DNA from: Saprospiraceae bacterium
GTDB lineage: Bacteria > Bacteroidota > Bacteroidia > Chitinophagales > Saprospiraceae
DNA length: 64,000 bases
Direction of reading: 5' to 3'
Assembly: GCA_021738725.1 (NCBI GenBank)
Contig: JAIPBE010000007.1
Location: 42,067-106,066, forward strand
The notes beneath the pieces are model-generated. The model was given only the letters and a program-made list of their open reading frames with translations, was not told where the DNA came from and did not search any database. The position numbers and the translations under genes were made by a program. Positions 27,795 to 37,535 of the stretch are shown piece by piece (the first letter of the stretch is position 1; each line of letters begins with the position of its first letter).

Positions 27795-28744
27795 CAGGGA
27801 CGTTCAGGTAAGCGGCCGGGTGTAAATGGTACCTGGTAAAGACGACTGAATCCATTCTCATATTGTCGGGTGAAATTCAGGAATTCCACCAGAGATGACG
27901 CCTTATTCCCGGTCAAATTGCTTCGCCGACTGGTGAAGTACAGGGTGCCCGTTGTCGGGTGCACAAACGGGCAATAGTCCATAGCAGGACCATTGATCCC
28001 GGGCCCCAGATTCGTTGACTGCTGCCACTGCCCATCTGCACCCTTATAGCTGATATAGAGGTCACCACTCCCCAGGCCATCCGGTCGATTGTAGGCGCCA
28101 AAGATCAGATAGGATTCATCTGGTGCGATATAGGCATTGTATTCATAGCCTGCGGTATTGATGGCTTCGCTCAGGGTGACGGGCGATTTGTACCCGGTTG
28201 GAGAAGCTTCGCAGACATACAGGTCATCCATTCGATCCGGGATGGCCGGTTTGCGGGTGAAATACAGATTGCCATTTGCAGCAATAGCAGGATAGAATTC
28301 GTCTTCCGCAGTATTGACTGGAGGTCCCATATTGCGAGGCACACCCCACGGGCTCTCGAATGAAAGCCGTACTGACATCCATATATCCATGTCCTTTGGC
28401 AGAGTGCTGTTGTTGTCCAGAGGTCGGTCGGAAATAAAATACAGATGCAATCCATCAGGTGACAGAAAGGGTTCCATGTCTTTCCAGACCCCGGAAAAGG
28501 GCATCATGTGCGGTTCGGACCAGGTCTGGCCAACCTTCACCATAAAGGCGATCGCAGATATTTCTTCCAGCGGACTTTGCACTGTGAACCAAGCCTCGGT
28601 TCCGGCGTTATTCATCGTGAGGTCACGGATCCGGGGGATGTCGATCAACTGTTCGAAGGCTGGCGTGACCTGGGCCATGACAAACCCGGTGAACACCATG
28701 AACGAAAGGATTAAACTGTGACTTTTTACCATGGCCTTCGACAT
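27794..28744 (-). CDS. Secreted PD40 beta-propeller protein
   Basis: A 316-residue exported protein. The signal peptide is MVKSHSLILSFMVFTGFVMA. The body carries PD40/TolB-like blades (LSPDGLHLYFISDRP, YPAIAANGNLYFTRK, IAPDESYLIFGAYN, HPTTGTLYFTSRRS). Such domains bind ligands or partners; there is no catalytic motif and no T9SS tail. It begins right after the stop of the ABM gene (TAAATG) and overlaps the MOSC gene. Confidence 0.85.
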   Translation of the reverse strand: MSKAMVKSHSLILSFMVFTGFVMAQVTPAFEQLIDIPRIRDLTMNNAGTEAWFTVQSPLEEISAIAFMVKVGQTWSEPHMMPFSGVWKDMEPFLSPDGLHLYFISDRPLDNNSTLPKDMDIWMSVRLSFESPWGVPRNMGPPVNTAEDEFYPAIAANGNLYFTRKPAIPDRMDDLYVCEASPTGYKSPVTLSEAINTAGYEYNAYIAPDESYLIFGAYNRPDGLGSGDLYISYKGADGQWQQSTNLGPGINGPAMDYCPFVHPTTGTLYFTSRRSNLTGNKASSLVEFLNFTRQYENGFSRLYQVPFTPGRLPERP

Positions 28745-29077
28745 TTAAGCAGGTGCTTGCTTGTTTGAAAAGCTGTATTCCTTTTCAACTTTTGCGATCC
28801 GTAAGGTGTATTCCCGATACCAGGTGGTTCGGCCCTTTTCACGTGCAGCCGTATGTTCAGCATGGCGTTTCCACTGTTGGATAGAATCAAGATCCTGCCA
28901 GTATGAGATCGTCAGGCCAATGTCTTCATGGACGGATTCGATGCCCAGGAATCCGGGTTGTTTCCGGGCCAGTTCAACCATACGTTCAGCCGTTTCGGCA
29001 TAGCCTTCCTGGACCTCCGTTCGGCGGGTGGCGAAGATCACAGCGTAGTAGGGAGGATTGGGTGTCTTGGCGATCAT
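28745..29077 (-). CDS. Antibiotic biosynthesis monooxygenase (ABM) family protein
   Basis: A 110-residue dimeric alpha-beta barrel protein of the ABM type: PPYYAVIFATRRTEV, GFLGIESVHEDIGLTISYW and the WKRHAEHTAAREKGR motif. Members are small oxygenases, heme-degrading enzymes or of unknown role. It is the first gene of the ABM-PD40-MOSC operon. The name describes the fold only; no antibiotic pathway is present here. Confidence 0.85.
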   Translation of the reverse strand: MIAKTPNPPYYAVIFATRRTEVQEGYAETAERMVELARKQPGFLGIESVHEDIGLTISYWQDLDSIQQWKRHAEHTAAREKGRTTWYREYTLRIAKVEKEYSFSNKQAPA

Positions 29078-29244
29078 GCCTCAAGATACGGTGTCTGTTA
29101 AGGTTTTACTTTTCTGAGAATGACGTACAACGAAATGGTCGAAAATCTGCTCTATCTTAGAGGTTTGCCAACCTTTCTCTGTGCTCAATTGTCTTTATTG
29201 AGTATTTATCATTATTTTTAGACCTGAGAATCAACCTGTTACCG

Positions 29245-32200
29245 ATGACAATACGTTTTACGATCCTATTTATTCTTCTTTGCAATAGTTTCCTGGCCAA
29301 TGCCCAAGCCCCCTTTACACCCACGTTTGTTATGGAAGAGGACATCCTGCGGGCGGATCATGCTTTCGTCCAGGGTAAGAATGTGATCCAACTTTGTGGA
29401 TTGCAACCAGGTGAAGAGTATGGGATCAGATGGACCGGTGTACCAGCTGAGTTCAGTCCATCCAAAGTACTGGTGACTGCTGGGCAACAGATCGAAGCAG
29501 GGTTGAATCCAATTCGGTTTCGGGCGGAGAGCAGCTGCGTGAACCTGACCCTTTATCTGCCCAAAACAGCTAACACTGACCCGTTCCCCAATGGAATAGC
29601 TGCATGGCATCAGCAGACTCGTAAAATGGTTTCAGATGGAAGTCGAAATGTGTTTGTAACGAATGCTAGTACTGAATTTCTGGTACGAAATATCCTGATG
29701 GCCGGAGCTGGATGCTGGGATATTCGGAATATCACGGAATTGGGTTCATTCGCCAGTAGAGGCATGTACAGTGGCAGTCCGGCACCCGGGATTGGCGTAT
29801 GTCTGTCGACTGGAATGGCCACGGATGCCAATGGGATCAATAATTCGCCCAATGTCGGAACCGACTTTGGCGGCTGGGGGGATGCCGATCTCACAGCGAC
29901 AATTTTTCCATTCGTCTTCACTTTTGACGCTTCTTCGATCTCTTTTGATTTCACAGCCCCGTATACGGGAGCACTGAGTTTTGATATCATGTGGGCATCT
30001 GAAGAATACCCCAGCGGAAATTGTGATGGTTTTGGGATATTCGCTTCCGGCCCTGGAATCACTGGCCCCTACACGGGCAATTCCCAGTTTTATGGTGTAG
30101 CACCCAACACCAGTTATCCGATCAATGCCTGCAATATTGGTCCGAATGGGATCAAGGCCCTCTATGTCGATAACACCGATGGGAAAGAGATCCAATATGA
30201 TGGCTATTCTATACCCATGAAAGTCTTCATTCCGATCCAGGAATGTGGGGAGTACCATATCAAATTTGTAGTGGCAGATACCAATGACGGATTGAATGAC
30301 TCGGCCGTATTCATCGCTGGCAACACCTACGGATATGAACAAAGCTCAACGGTAGAAGTCGTCATTCCAACTTCCAATGACAATGTTGCTTTTGAGGAAT
30401 GCAGCGATGCTTATCTGCATGTCTGCCGGGCCGATCAGGACAACCTGTTTCCAGACCTGGTGGTGGATTATTCTGTCTCCCCACTCAGTACTGCTGTGCT
30501 AGGTGTCGATTATGGACCTTTGCCTTCTCAGTTTGTCATACCAGCCGGTGAACCTTGTGTGGATATACCGATCGACCTGATCTATGACCCAGCCTTCGAG
30601 ATCGATAAAAGTTTGATCGTCGATCTTGTTTCACCCTGCCCCTGTCTCAACCCGACTGCAGAGTTGATCATCCGGGACACCCCCCCTCTGGACTTTACCC
30701 TGGATGATATTACCGTTTGTCAGGATGACGACGTATTCTTTGAGCCCAGCATCAGCAGTGGGGTAGAACCCTATACCTATGCCTGGAGTGACGGTTCTAC
30801 CGATGATCTGCTGAGTTATTATGCCGAGATCCCTGGGACGGAAAATTACTCGGTGACGATCACAGATCGATGCGGAAGATCCATGGTAAAAACCGGCAAG
30901 GTCACTATCGCAGCGCGACCCATTGCTACCATGGAAGGGGATGGATACCTGTGCAAAGGGAACACCAAAGACACCATACCGGTGACAATCACCTTGGAAC
31001 CACCGAGCTCGGCACCCTGGAACATCAGCTATTGGATCAATGGCGTCCTGCAACCCGTGTTAACGAATATCACCACTCCAGTGATCACCATACCGGTGAC
31101 CACTCCCGGATTCAGTCAGATCAAGAGCGTGTTCAACAATTCTGTTTGTGACGGGATCATCTTTGGTGAATCCTTTATCGAATCTGTGGAAATTTCTGCC
31201 GATCTGGATACCGTACCGGTCTCCTGTTACGGAATAAAAGATGGCTCTTTACTGGCGACTGGTCAGGAAGGATTTGAACCCTACACTTTCCAATGGTCCG
31301 TGCCAGGAGAGAATATGGCTTTGCTCGACTCCATCGGCGTCGGGAAATATTTTGTGACGGTCACCGACCAACTGGGTTGTACAGTGGTGGACAGTGTCAC
31401 GATGACCAGTCAGACAGATATCATTGTCGATGGACTGTTGATCAATGGCACGGATTGTACCACACCGACAGGTGCCGTGGATCTCACGGTCAGTGGTGGG
31501 AATTTGCCCTACACCTATCTATGGAGCAATGGCAGCATCCTGGAAGATCCGTCCAATCTTCCCGAAGGGACAGCATTTGTGACCGTGACGGATAATAAAG
31601 GCTGTGAGTCATACGCCAGTTTCCCGATCCCCGTTCCGGATGCTCCGGATATCACCCCCTCTGTCACTGGCACGGTGACCTGTGCCGCTCCAAATGGTGG
31701 CGCAGCAGTCCTTCAAGTGAATGGCGGAACAATGCCTTATGGTTTTGCCTGGAGTGGCAATGGAGGCAACCAGAAAGATCCGGTCAATCTGACGGGTGGA
31801 TCGTATACGGTCACCGTGACCGATGCAGCCGGTTGCAGTGCCCTGGCTACGATTGATATTCCAGTGGATACATTGACCCCATTTGCACAAGTTGGTCCAC
31901 CGGATACACTCACCTGTGGGGTGACAACGCTTCTTTTGGATGGGATCGGATCGACCGTCGGACCGGAGTTCACCTATCAATGGACCACCAATAATGGCCA
32001 GATCCTGAACGGTGGCACCACCTTGCAGCCTGAGATCGGTCTGCCTGGACAGTATGCACTGCTGGTTACCAATACGACCAATGGATGTACCGCTTCCGCC
32101 ACAGTTCAGATTCACCCGGATCAGAATGCTCCGGATATCCAGCTGATGCCAGCGGACACCCTGACCTGTGCCATCACCTCCACGGTGCTGGATGCATCCG

Positions 32201-34416
32201 GGTCCACATCGGGACCGAATATCCAGATATCCTGGTCGACAGCCAATGGACAGATCCTCTCCGGAGGCACTACCCTGCAACCCACGATCGGGGCACCAGG
32301 CACCTATACGCTGATCCTGACTAACACAAGCAACAACTGCATCGCCACTGAGGACATCGAAGTACCCGGATTGAATGCACTACTTCAGGCCGATATCAGT
32401 GGCCCTATGTTGATCACCTGTACAACACCACAGATCACATTGGACGGTATGGGTTCTACCATTACACCGGGCTCAAATTTCACCTGGACAACCGCTTCGG
32501 GCAATATTGTTGGTGGCACAAATGGAACCAGTATCCAGGTGGATGACGCAGGTGATTACACCCTGGTGATCAAAGACCCTACATCCGGTTGTGCAGATAC
32601 CACGACCGTCAACGTTGCGCTGGATAAAATGGTCCCTACGGCAGCGGCACTCCCAAATGGAATTCTGAATTGCCTGACCTCGACCGTCACCCTGGATGGT
32701 AGCGGTTCTTCACCAGGAACGGACATAGAGTATCTGTGGTCGACCGTAAATGGCAATCTGACCGGACCGGCACAAAATAAGATCACGACCTGCAATGCAG
32801 CTGGCGCCTATACACTACTGGTGACAGACACAGGGAATGGTTGTACCTCATCCACCTCTATAAATGTGGCCATTGATACCCTGACACCTGTAGCAGGGGC
32901 CGGCATAACCGATCAGATCGACTGTCTGGATCCGGTGATCAGCCTCCAGGGTAGTGGTCAGACCTTCAGTGGGAATGCCATCATCCAGTGGACCACTCTG
33001 AATGGCAACATCGTTGCCGGGGCAAACACATTGTCTCCGCAGATCAATCAGGCTGGCACCTATCAACTGACGGTGACGGATGATATGAATGGATGTACCG
33101 CCATGAGTCAGGTGGTGATTACCTCAGATTTCGCCATTCCTACCGTCGTTATTGCGAATCCACCTCTACTCACCTGTGCATTACCCTTGGCTGATCTGAA
33201 TGCCAGTGGCTCAGTCAGTGGTCCGCAGATCACTCCCACCTGGTCGACAGTGAACGGATCCATTGTTAGTGGAGGCAATAGCTACCAACCGACTATCAGC
33301 AGTCCGGGCACCTACCAGTTGATCCAGATAGATGCCAATAGTGGCTGTAAAGATTCAGCTTCGGTCGTGGTGAAGGAAAATAAGATCCAGCCCATGGCTG
33401 ATGCCGGCTTGCCCAGTCAGATTGCCTGTCTCGGCGATTCAGCCATCCTGGATGGAACGGGATCTACCCTGGGAAACAATATCACCTATGATTGGTATCT
33501 CAATCTGACAGGTCCACCGGTTGTCTCCAATCAGATCACCGGATATGCGAAAGCTGCGGGGACCTATACCCTGGTCGTCACCGACCAGTCCAATGGATGT
33601 CGGGACAGCAGTGAGGTGATCATTCCGGCAGACTTCCTGAATGATGCCGTCCTGACACTGATCGACAAATACTGCGATGATGATGTCAGTGACCTGGAGA
33701 TCGGTCCGGTCGCCGGGGGCGTATTGCCGTATTTGTATTCTATTGACGATGGTGCGACGCAACAAGCCGATCCCCTTTTCCGCAAGTTGGGCCCCGGGAT
33801 CTATCCGGTGGTGATCACAGATGGGAAAGGATGTACCTGGCGTGAAGAGATCGAAGTCCTCGAAGAGGAGGGTATTCAGGTCACCTTGCCCGACGATCTG
33901 ACCATTGAGCTCAGTGACGAGGTCCGGATTGAAGGTACGACCAATGTCGATCCGTCCACCATCACCCAACTGACCTGGTATCCACCCTATGGACTGGATC
34001 GGACAGACAGTCTGGTCGTCTTTGCCAAACCCGGCATTGCGGTACTTTATACGCTGACCATCCAGGATGAGCGTGGTTGTGTCGGTATCGATTCGATCAC
34101 CATTGTGGTCCATGATCCGGATCTGTTCATCCCGACCGTTTTCTCCCCCTCCAATGGAGATGGTGTGAATGATGTATTCATGATCTTCGGTGAGGTAAAG
34201 GGACTGGTCCAGATCAACAGGTTTGAGGTGTTCAGCCGTTGGGGTGAACGACTCTTCCTGGCAGAAGATATTCAGCCCAATGACCCCAAAGGTGGTTGGG
34301 ATGGGACACAGGCCGGTCAAAAACTGAACCCTGGCGTGTACGTGTATTACGCTCAGATCCTGCTGACAGATGGACGCGTCAAAACGATGAAAGGAGAAGT
34401 GATTTTGTTGGAGTAA
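29245..34416 (+). CDS. Giant T9SS type B surface protein with choice-of-anchor L domain
   Basis: A 1723-residue surface protein. The signal peptide is MTIRFTILFILLCNSFLANA. Residues about 110-370 form a choice-of-anchor L domain (SFDIMWASEEYPS and VVADTNDGLNDSAVFI are diagnostic). A Calx-beta-like part follows (about 385-480), then three SprB-type repeats of about 73 residues (650-875), and seven tandem Ig-like repeats of about 84 residues (878-1466), each with one cysteine near the start and one near the end. The last 95 residues form the gliding-associated C-terminal domain (FSPSNGDGVNDVF, RWGERLF, GVYVYYAQ). It should be exported by T9SS and act as an adhesin or motility protein. Monocistronic. 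Confidence 0.88.
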   Translation: MTIRFTILFILLCNSFLANAQAPFTPTFVMEEDILRADHAFVQGKNVIQLCGLQPGEEYGIRWTGVPAEFSPSKVLVTAGQQIEAGLNPIRFRAESSCVNLTLYLPKTANTDPFPNGIAAWHQQTRKMVSDGSRNVFVTNASTEFLVRNILMAGAGCWDIRNITELGSFASRGMYSGSPAPGIGVCLSTGMATDANGINNSPNVGTDFGGWGDADLTATIFPFVFTFDASSISFDFTAPYTGALSFDIMWASEEYPSGNCDGFGIFASGPGITGPYTGNSQFYGVAPNTSYPINACNIGPNGIKALYVDNTDGKEIQYDGYSIPMKVFIPIQECGEYHIKFVVADTNDGLNDSAVFIAGNTYGYEQSSTVEVVIPTSNDNVAFEECSDAYLHVCRADQDNLFPDLVVDYSVSPLSTAVLGVDYGPLPSQFVIPAGEPCVDIPIDLIYDPAFEIDKSLIVDLVSPCPCLNPTAELIIRDTPPLDFTLDDITVCQDDDVFFEPSISSGVEPYTYAWSDGSTDDLLSYYAEIPGTENYSVTITDRCGRSMVKTGKVTIAARPIATMEGDGYLCKGNTKDTIPVTITLEPPSSAPWNISYWINGVLQPVLTNITTPVITIPVTTPGFSQIKSVFNNSVCDGIIFGESFIESVEISADLDTVPVSCYGIKDGSLLATGQEGFEPYTFQWSVPGENMALLDSIGVGKYFVTVTDQLGCTVVDSVTMTSQTDIIVDGLLINGTDCTTPTGAVDLTVSGGNLPYTYLWSNGSILEDPSNLPEGTAFVTVTDNKGCESYASFPIPVPDAPDITPSVTGTVTCAAPNGGAAVLQVNGGTMPYGFAWSGNGGNQKDPVNLTGGSYTVTVTDAAGCSALATIDIPVDTLTPFAQVGPPDTLTCGVTTLLLDGIGSTVGPEFTYQWTTNNGQILNGGTTLQPEIGLPGQYALLVTNTTNGCTASATVQIHPDQNAPDIQLMPADTLTCAITSTVLDASGSTSGPNIQISWSTANGQILSGGTTLQPTIGAPGTYTLILTNTSNNCIATEDIEVPGLNALLQADISGPMLITCTTPQITLDGMGSTITPGSNFTWTTASGNIVGGTNGTSIQVDDAGDYTLVIKDPTSGCADTTTVNVALDKMVPTAAALPNGILNCLTSTVTLDGSGSSPGTDIEYLWSTVNGNLTGPAQNKITTCNAAGAYTLLVTDTGNGCTSSTSINVAIDTLTPVAGAGITDQIDCLDPVISLQGSGQTFSGNAIIQWTTLNGNIVAGANTLSPQINQAGTYQLTVTDDMNGCTAMSQVVITSDFAIPTVVIANPPLLTCALPLADLNASGSVSGPQITPTWSTVNGSIVSGGNSYQPTISSPGTYQLIQIDANSGCKDSASVVVKENKIQPMADAGLPSQIACLGDSAILDGTGSTLGNNITYDWYLNLTGPPVVSNQITGYAKAAGTYTLVVTDQSNGCRDSSEVIIPADFLNDAVLTLIDKYCDDDVSDLEIGPVAGGVLPYLYSIDDGATQQADPLFRKLGPGIYPVVITDGKGCTWREEIEVLEEEGIQVTLPDDLTIELSDEVRIEGTTNVDPSTITQLTWYPPYGLDRTDSLVVFAKPGIAVLYTLTIQDERGCVGIDSITIVVHDPDLFIPTVFSPSNGDGVNDVFMIFGEVKGLVQINRFEVFSRWGERLFLAEDIQPNDPKGGWDGTQAGQKLNPGVYVYYAQILLTDGRVKTMKGEVILLE
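31876..33642 (+). repeat. Seven tandem 84-residue Ig/PKD-like repeats
   Basis: Within the 1723-residue protein, seven units share a scaffold DTLTC...LDGSGST...W(S/T)T.NG.I..G...P.I..PGTYTL.VT....GC. Each has a cysteine near position 12 and another near position 75. The units are diverged, so this is an old array and not a recent expansion. Confidence 0.8.
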
Positions 34417-34489
34417 ACGATCCTACTGCAGCACCATCTCAAACGGCGAAGCAAAGTTGTTCTGATTCTTACCTGCAATCTATATGGTA

Positions 34490-34923
34490 CTATTCCGCTT
34501 GTTGACCGAGAGGATGGGCTGGATTTTTTCGCCGGGAGATGAACAGAATAATGATGAACAAGACTGCAGTGACCAGTGATGCCTGTACGGCGCCCAGGTC
34601 TAATCCCCCTTTTGCCAACGGTTTGGTCAGCAGATCCCCGAATGTTGCGCCGAAAGGTCGGGTAAAGATGAATGCGATCCAGAATAAGAGGACCTGGTTG
34701 AGTCGGGAAAAATAGTGCAGAGAGACGACCACGGCGATAATCAAGGCAGTCACACCCGCGCCTGCCAGATAGCTGAACCCGAGGTCATTGAAAGCATGTC
34801 GCCCAGGGTCTCACCCAAGGTTGTGGCCAGGACTTCCAGGATCCAGAAAAAGATCGTGATGCTGGCGACCTTATTGAGCTGTTCGGGTTGTGTTATCGTG
34901 ATGATTAAAGGAAGGCCAGATGT
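34490..34923 (-). pseudogene. Broken DUF347 (COG4705) membrane protein gene
   Basis: The downstream part (34490-34753) encodes FWIAFIFTRPFGATFGDLLTKP, typical of the last DUF347 repeat. Upstream, in a different frame, the same strand encodes FFWILEVLATTLGETLGDMLSMT, typical of a first DUF347 repeat, with no start codon before a stop at 34926-34924. The two frames meet near 34785-34800, where the second continues as NDLGFSYLAGAGVTALI. Full-length relatives have four repeats and about 250 residues, so the middle repeats appear lost. This is best read as a decayed gene with a frameshift and an internal deletion. Confidence 0.72.
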
Positions 34924-35090
34924 TCATCCGGAATGAATGTAAGAGGAAACGATCCGATTGGTCATTTATTTCTGACAATTCAAGGGTCAGACCACGTTTA
35001 TTGATGTGGTGCCAGGAACCATTGTCCTGCACAATTGAACGCTGATGTATGTGGCCTGCGGTATCCCAGGAAGTGACGATCTTCGCCGTC

Positions 35091-36113
35091 ATGCCCACGT
35101 TACGCCATTCTCCTCTGGTCTCTGTGATCATGGCAGTTAAGGATACAGAGCCTTACCTGCCCGCCTGTTTGGATTCTATTCTGGATCAGACCTTTACGGA
35201 TTGGGAATTGATCGCCGTCAATGATCATTCCACCGATCGGACTCCTGAGATCCTGGCGGATTATGCAGTGCGAGATGAGCGGATCCGGGTCTTCCAGAGT
35301 GCAGGTTATCGACTCATTCCCGCCTTGCAGGAAGGTTACCGGCATGTAAGAGGCAGTCTCCTTAACCGTATGGACAGTGATGACAGGATGCCTGCAGACA
35401 AACTGGAATCCATGGTTGAAGTCTGGGAAACACATGGCAAGGGAACAGTGGTGGCTGGTGGAACAGAGCATTTTGTCGATGAGGGCGAGGTTGGCGGTGG
35501 GTTTCGGCGATATGAAGCCTGGCTAAACGAATTGGCTCGCACCCAGACCCATTATCAGGAGATCTATCAGGAATGCGTGATCCCTTCCCATAGCTGGATG
35601 TTGCACAAGGAGGACATGGACCGGGTCGGGGCCTTTGATCCAGTGGTGTACCCGGAGGATTATGACCTCTGTTTTCGATTTTATCAGGCGGGTTTGGCAG
35701 TGGTCGGAATGGATAAGGTCCTGCACTATTGGCGCGATCGGTCAGATCGGATCTCCCGGACCTGGGACGAGTATAAAGACAACCGATATTTTGATCTCAA
35801 GCTCAGATATTTTTTTCAGCTGGACCGCGATCCGAAAAGGCCCCTTGTCCTGTGGGGTGCAGGAAGGAATGGCAAGGACATGGCCAAATTGCTGCTGGAG
35901 CTTGAACCCGCTCTCACGTGGTGTTGTGATAACGATCGGAAGATCGGCAAGGACGTGTATGGCCTACGGATGTCTTCCTGGCAGATCATCCCGCAATTGA
36001 AAGATCCTCAGATCATGATCGTCGTGTCTTCTCCGGATGGGAAGCGGGAGATCAGGGAGCAGTTGCTCGCCTGGGGTAAAAAACCCGTTCAGGATTTCTG
36101 GTTCTTCAATTGA
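35091..36113 (+). CDS. Family 2 glycosyltransferase with C-terminal nucleotide-binding-like domain
   Basis: About 340 residues. The frame is open from 35049; the ATG at 35091 (MPTLRHSPLVSVIMAVKD) is the usual GT2 start. The GT-A domain shows DWELIAVNDHSTDRTPEIL, the metal-binding RMDSDDRM, and the acceptor-side VYPEDYDLCFRFYQAG. After residue 255 comes a Rossmann-like part (RPLVLWGAGRNGKDMAKLLL) ending in IMIVVSSPDGKREIREQL, like the N-terminal domain of sugar acyltransferases. It transfers a sugar from a nucleotide donor; the target is unknown. The stop is directly followed by the next ATG (TGAATG). Confidence 0.87.
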   Translation: MPTLRHSPLVSVIMAVKDTEPYLPACLDSILDQTFTDWELIAVNDHSTDRTPEILADYAVRDERIRVFQSAGYRLIPALQEGYRHVRGSLLNRMDSDDRMPADKLESMVEVWETHGKGTVVAGGTEHFVDEGEVGGGFRRYEAWLNELARTQTHYQEIYQECVIPSHSWMLHKEDMDRVGAFDPVVYPEDYDLCFRFYQAGLAVVGMDKVLHYWRDRSDRISRTWDEYKDNRYFDLKLRYFFQLDRDPKRPLVLWGAGRNGKDMAKLLLELEPALTWCCDNDRKIGKDVYGLRMSSWQIIPQLKDPQIMIVVSSPDGKREIREQLLAWGKKPVQDFWFFN

Positions 36114-37535
36114 ATGGTCACTACCGGAGTGGCGATGGGCAACGATTCCCCTCCTTTCTGCACCAATACACAAAACGACTACTTGTTACGAGGAGTATAT
36201 ACCCTGATCAGCTTTTTTGGTTGGATCATGCTGACGGCGCAGCCGACACTTCTGCCGCACATTGGTCAGGCGGGCTTACCCGCATACTCTGATCCTGTTT
36301 GTGAAATACCCGTTTTTTCAGGAAGCATGGATCAATCCGGATTCGCTGCTGAGGAATCGGTGCCCGACTTTACCCTGTATACGGTGGATGGAGATTCGGT
36401 CCGTTTGAGTGAAGAACTGGCCAAAGGGAAGCCGGTATTATTGGTTGGAGCAAATTATACCTGTCCGGTATGGCGGGGCAAGATCAATGTCGTCAATGAG
36501 ATGGCCGATGTCTATGATGGCCTGGTCAATATTTTGGTCATCTACACCGTTGAAGCCCATCCAGCTGGTGATGTGAGCCCCTATAGCGGGGAGGTTTGGA
36601 CGACTTCTGCCAATGAAATGGAGGGGATCCTCTATGGACAGCCAAAAATCTATGGTGAACGATTAGCCATCGTATCTGACATGATCAAAGATCTGGATAT
36701 CATCCCCCGGGTCCTGGTAGATGGTCCCTGTAATCCCTGGTGGAGCAACTACGGGCCGGCGCCCAACAATGCCTACCTGATCCGTCCCGATGGGACGGTG
36801 GCGGCAAAGCACGGTTGGTTTCTCCGGTCACCGGACAATATGTGGTGCGATATCGACAAGCTGTTGGGGATGGATTCGGGCAATTGTTTCGAAAATGGGG
36901 ATCAGGGAACGTTCTCACTGACCCTGGATGAGCCCGACAGCGTCGCTTATGGAAAGCCAGGGCAAACGCTGGCAATTCATTCCACCATCCAGAATCTGTC
37001 CAGCACGGACGATGGCCATCTGCGGATACAGAAGGTCAAGGTGACCCTGCCGAAGACATGGGAAACGGCTCTTTGTGCAGATATCTGTTATGCCTCCAAT
37101 GTGGATGAAACAGAGATCGTGATCGGTCCCGGTGAGACCCAACCCTTTATCTTTTACTTTTATACAGGTAGCGACCCGGAGAGCGGCTACGCCAGGGTCC
37201 GATTCCAGAATATGACGAACAACCAGAATCGCACTGTACGTCAGTTTTATGGGATCACGACCGAAACAAGCGGGACCGCTTCCGTGCAAAACCAGGAGGA
37301 TATCACTGTTTTTCCGAATCCTGGGCGGGATCACGTGCAAATGACCATTCCGGATACTTGGATCGGCGGAGAATGGCGACTGGTGGACCCCCTCAGTCGA
37401 GTTTTCAGGCAAGGACAGATGACTGGCGAAAGTCAGGTCATCACCATTTCTGGTCTTCCTCCCGGTCCATATATCCTCTACGGGATTCACCCGGAAGGCC
37501 AATTGTCAGAAAGTTATACATTAGTCGTTGAATAG
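36114..37535 (+). CDS. Secreted deiodinase-like redox protein with T9SS type A domain
   Basis: A 473-residue exported protein. The N-terminus has a signal sequence (YLLRGVYTLISFFGWIMLTA). Residues about 75-255 are a thioredoxin-like fold matching the iodothyronine deiodinase family: ANYTCPVW corresponds to the active-site segment that holds selenocysteine in animal enzymes, and ILVIYTVEAHPAGD corresponds to the family's strongly conserved YIEEAHP block. Here the active residue is cysteine (codon TGT). A beta-rich linker follows, and residues about 400-473 (VFPNPGRDHVQM to TLVVE) are a T9SS type A tail. Bacterial members have no settled substrate; a peroxidase or dehalogenase-like role is possible. 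Coupled to the glycosyltransferase gene (TGAATG). Confidence 0.78.
   Translation: MVTTGVAMGNDSPPFCTNTQNDYLLRGVYTLISFFGWIMLTAQPTLLPHIGQAGLPAYSDPVCEIPVFSGSMDQSGFAAEESVPDFTLYTVDGDSVRLSEELAKGKPVLLVGANYTCPVWRGKINVVNEMADVYDGLVNILVIYTVEAHPAGDVSPYSGEVWTTSANEMEGILYGQPKIYGERLAIVSDMIKDLDIIPRVLVDGPCNPWWSNYGPAPNNAYLIRPDGTVAAKHGWFLRSPDNMWCDIDKLLGMDSGNCFENGDQGTFSLTLDEPDSVAYGKPGQTLAIHSTIQNLSSTDDGHLRIQKVKVTLPKTWETALCADICYASNVDETEIVIGPGETQPFIFYFYTGSDPESGYARVRFQNMTNNQNRTVRQFYGITTETSGTASVQNQEDITVFPNPGRDHVQMTIPDTWIGGEWRLVDPLSRVFRQGQMTGESQVITISGLPPGPYILYGIHPEGQLSESYTLVVE

Noticed and set aside
36450..36470. Selenocysteine in the deiodinase-like active site
   Set aside because: The codon is TGT (Cys), not TGA; no need for a SECIS element.
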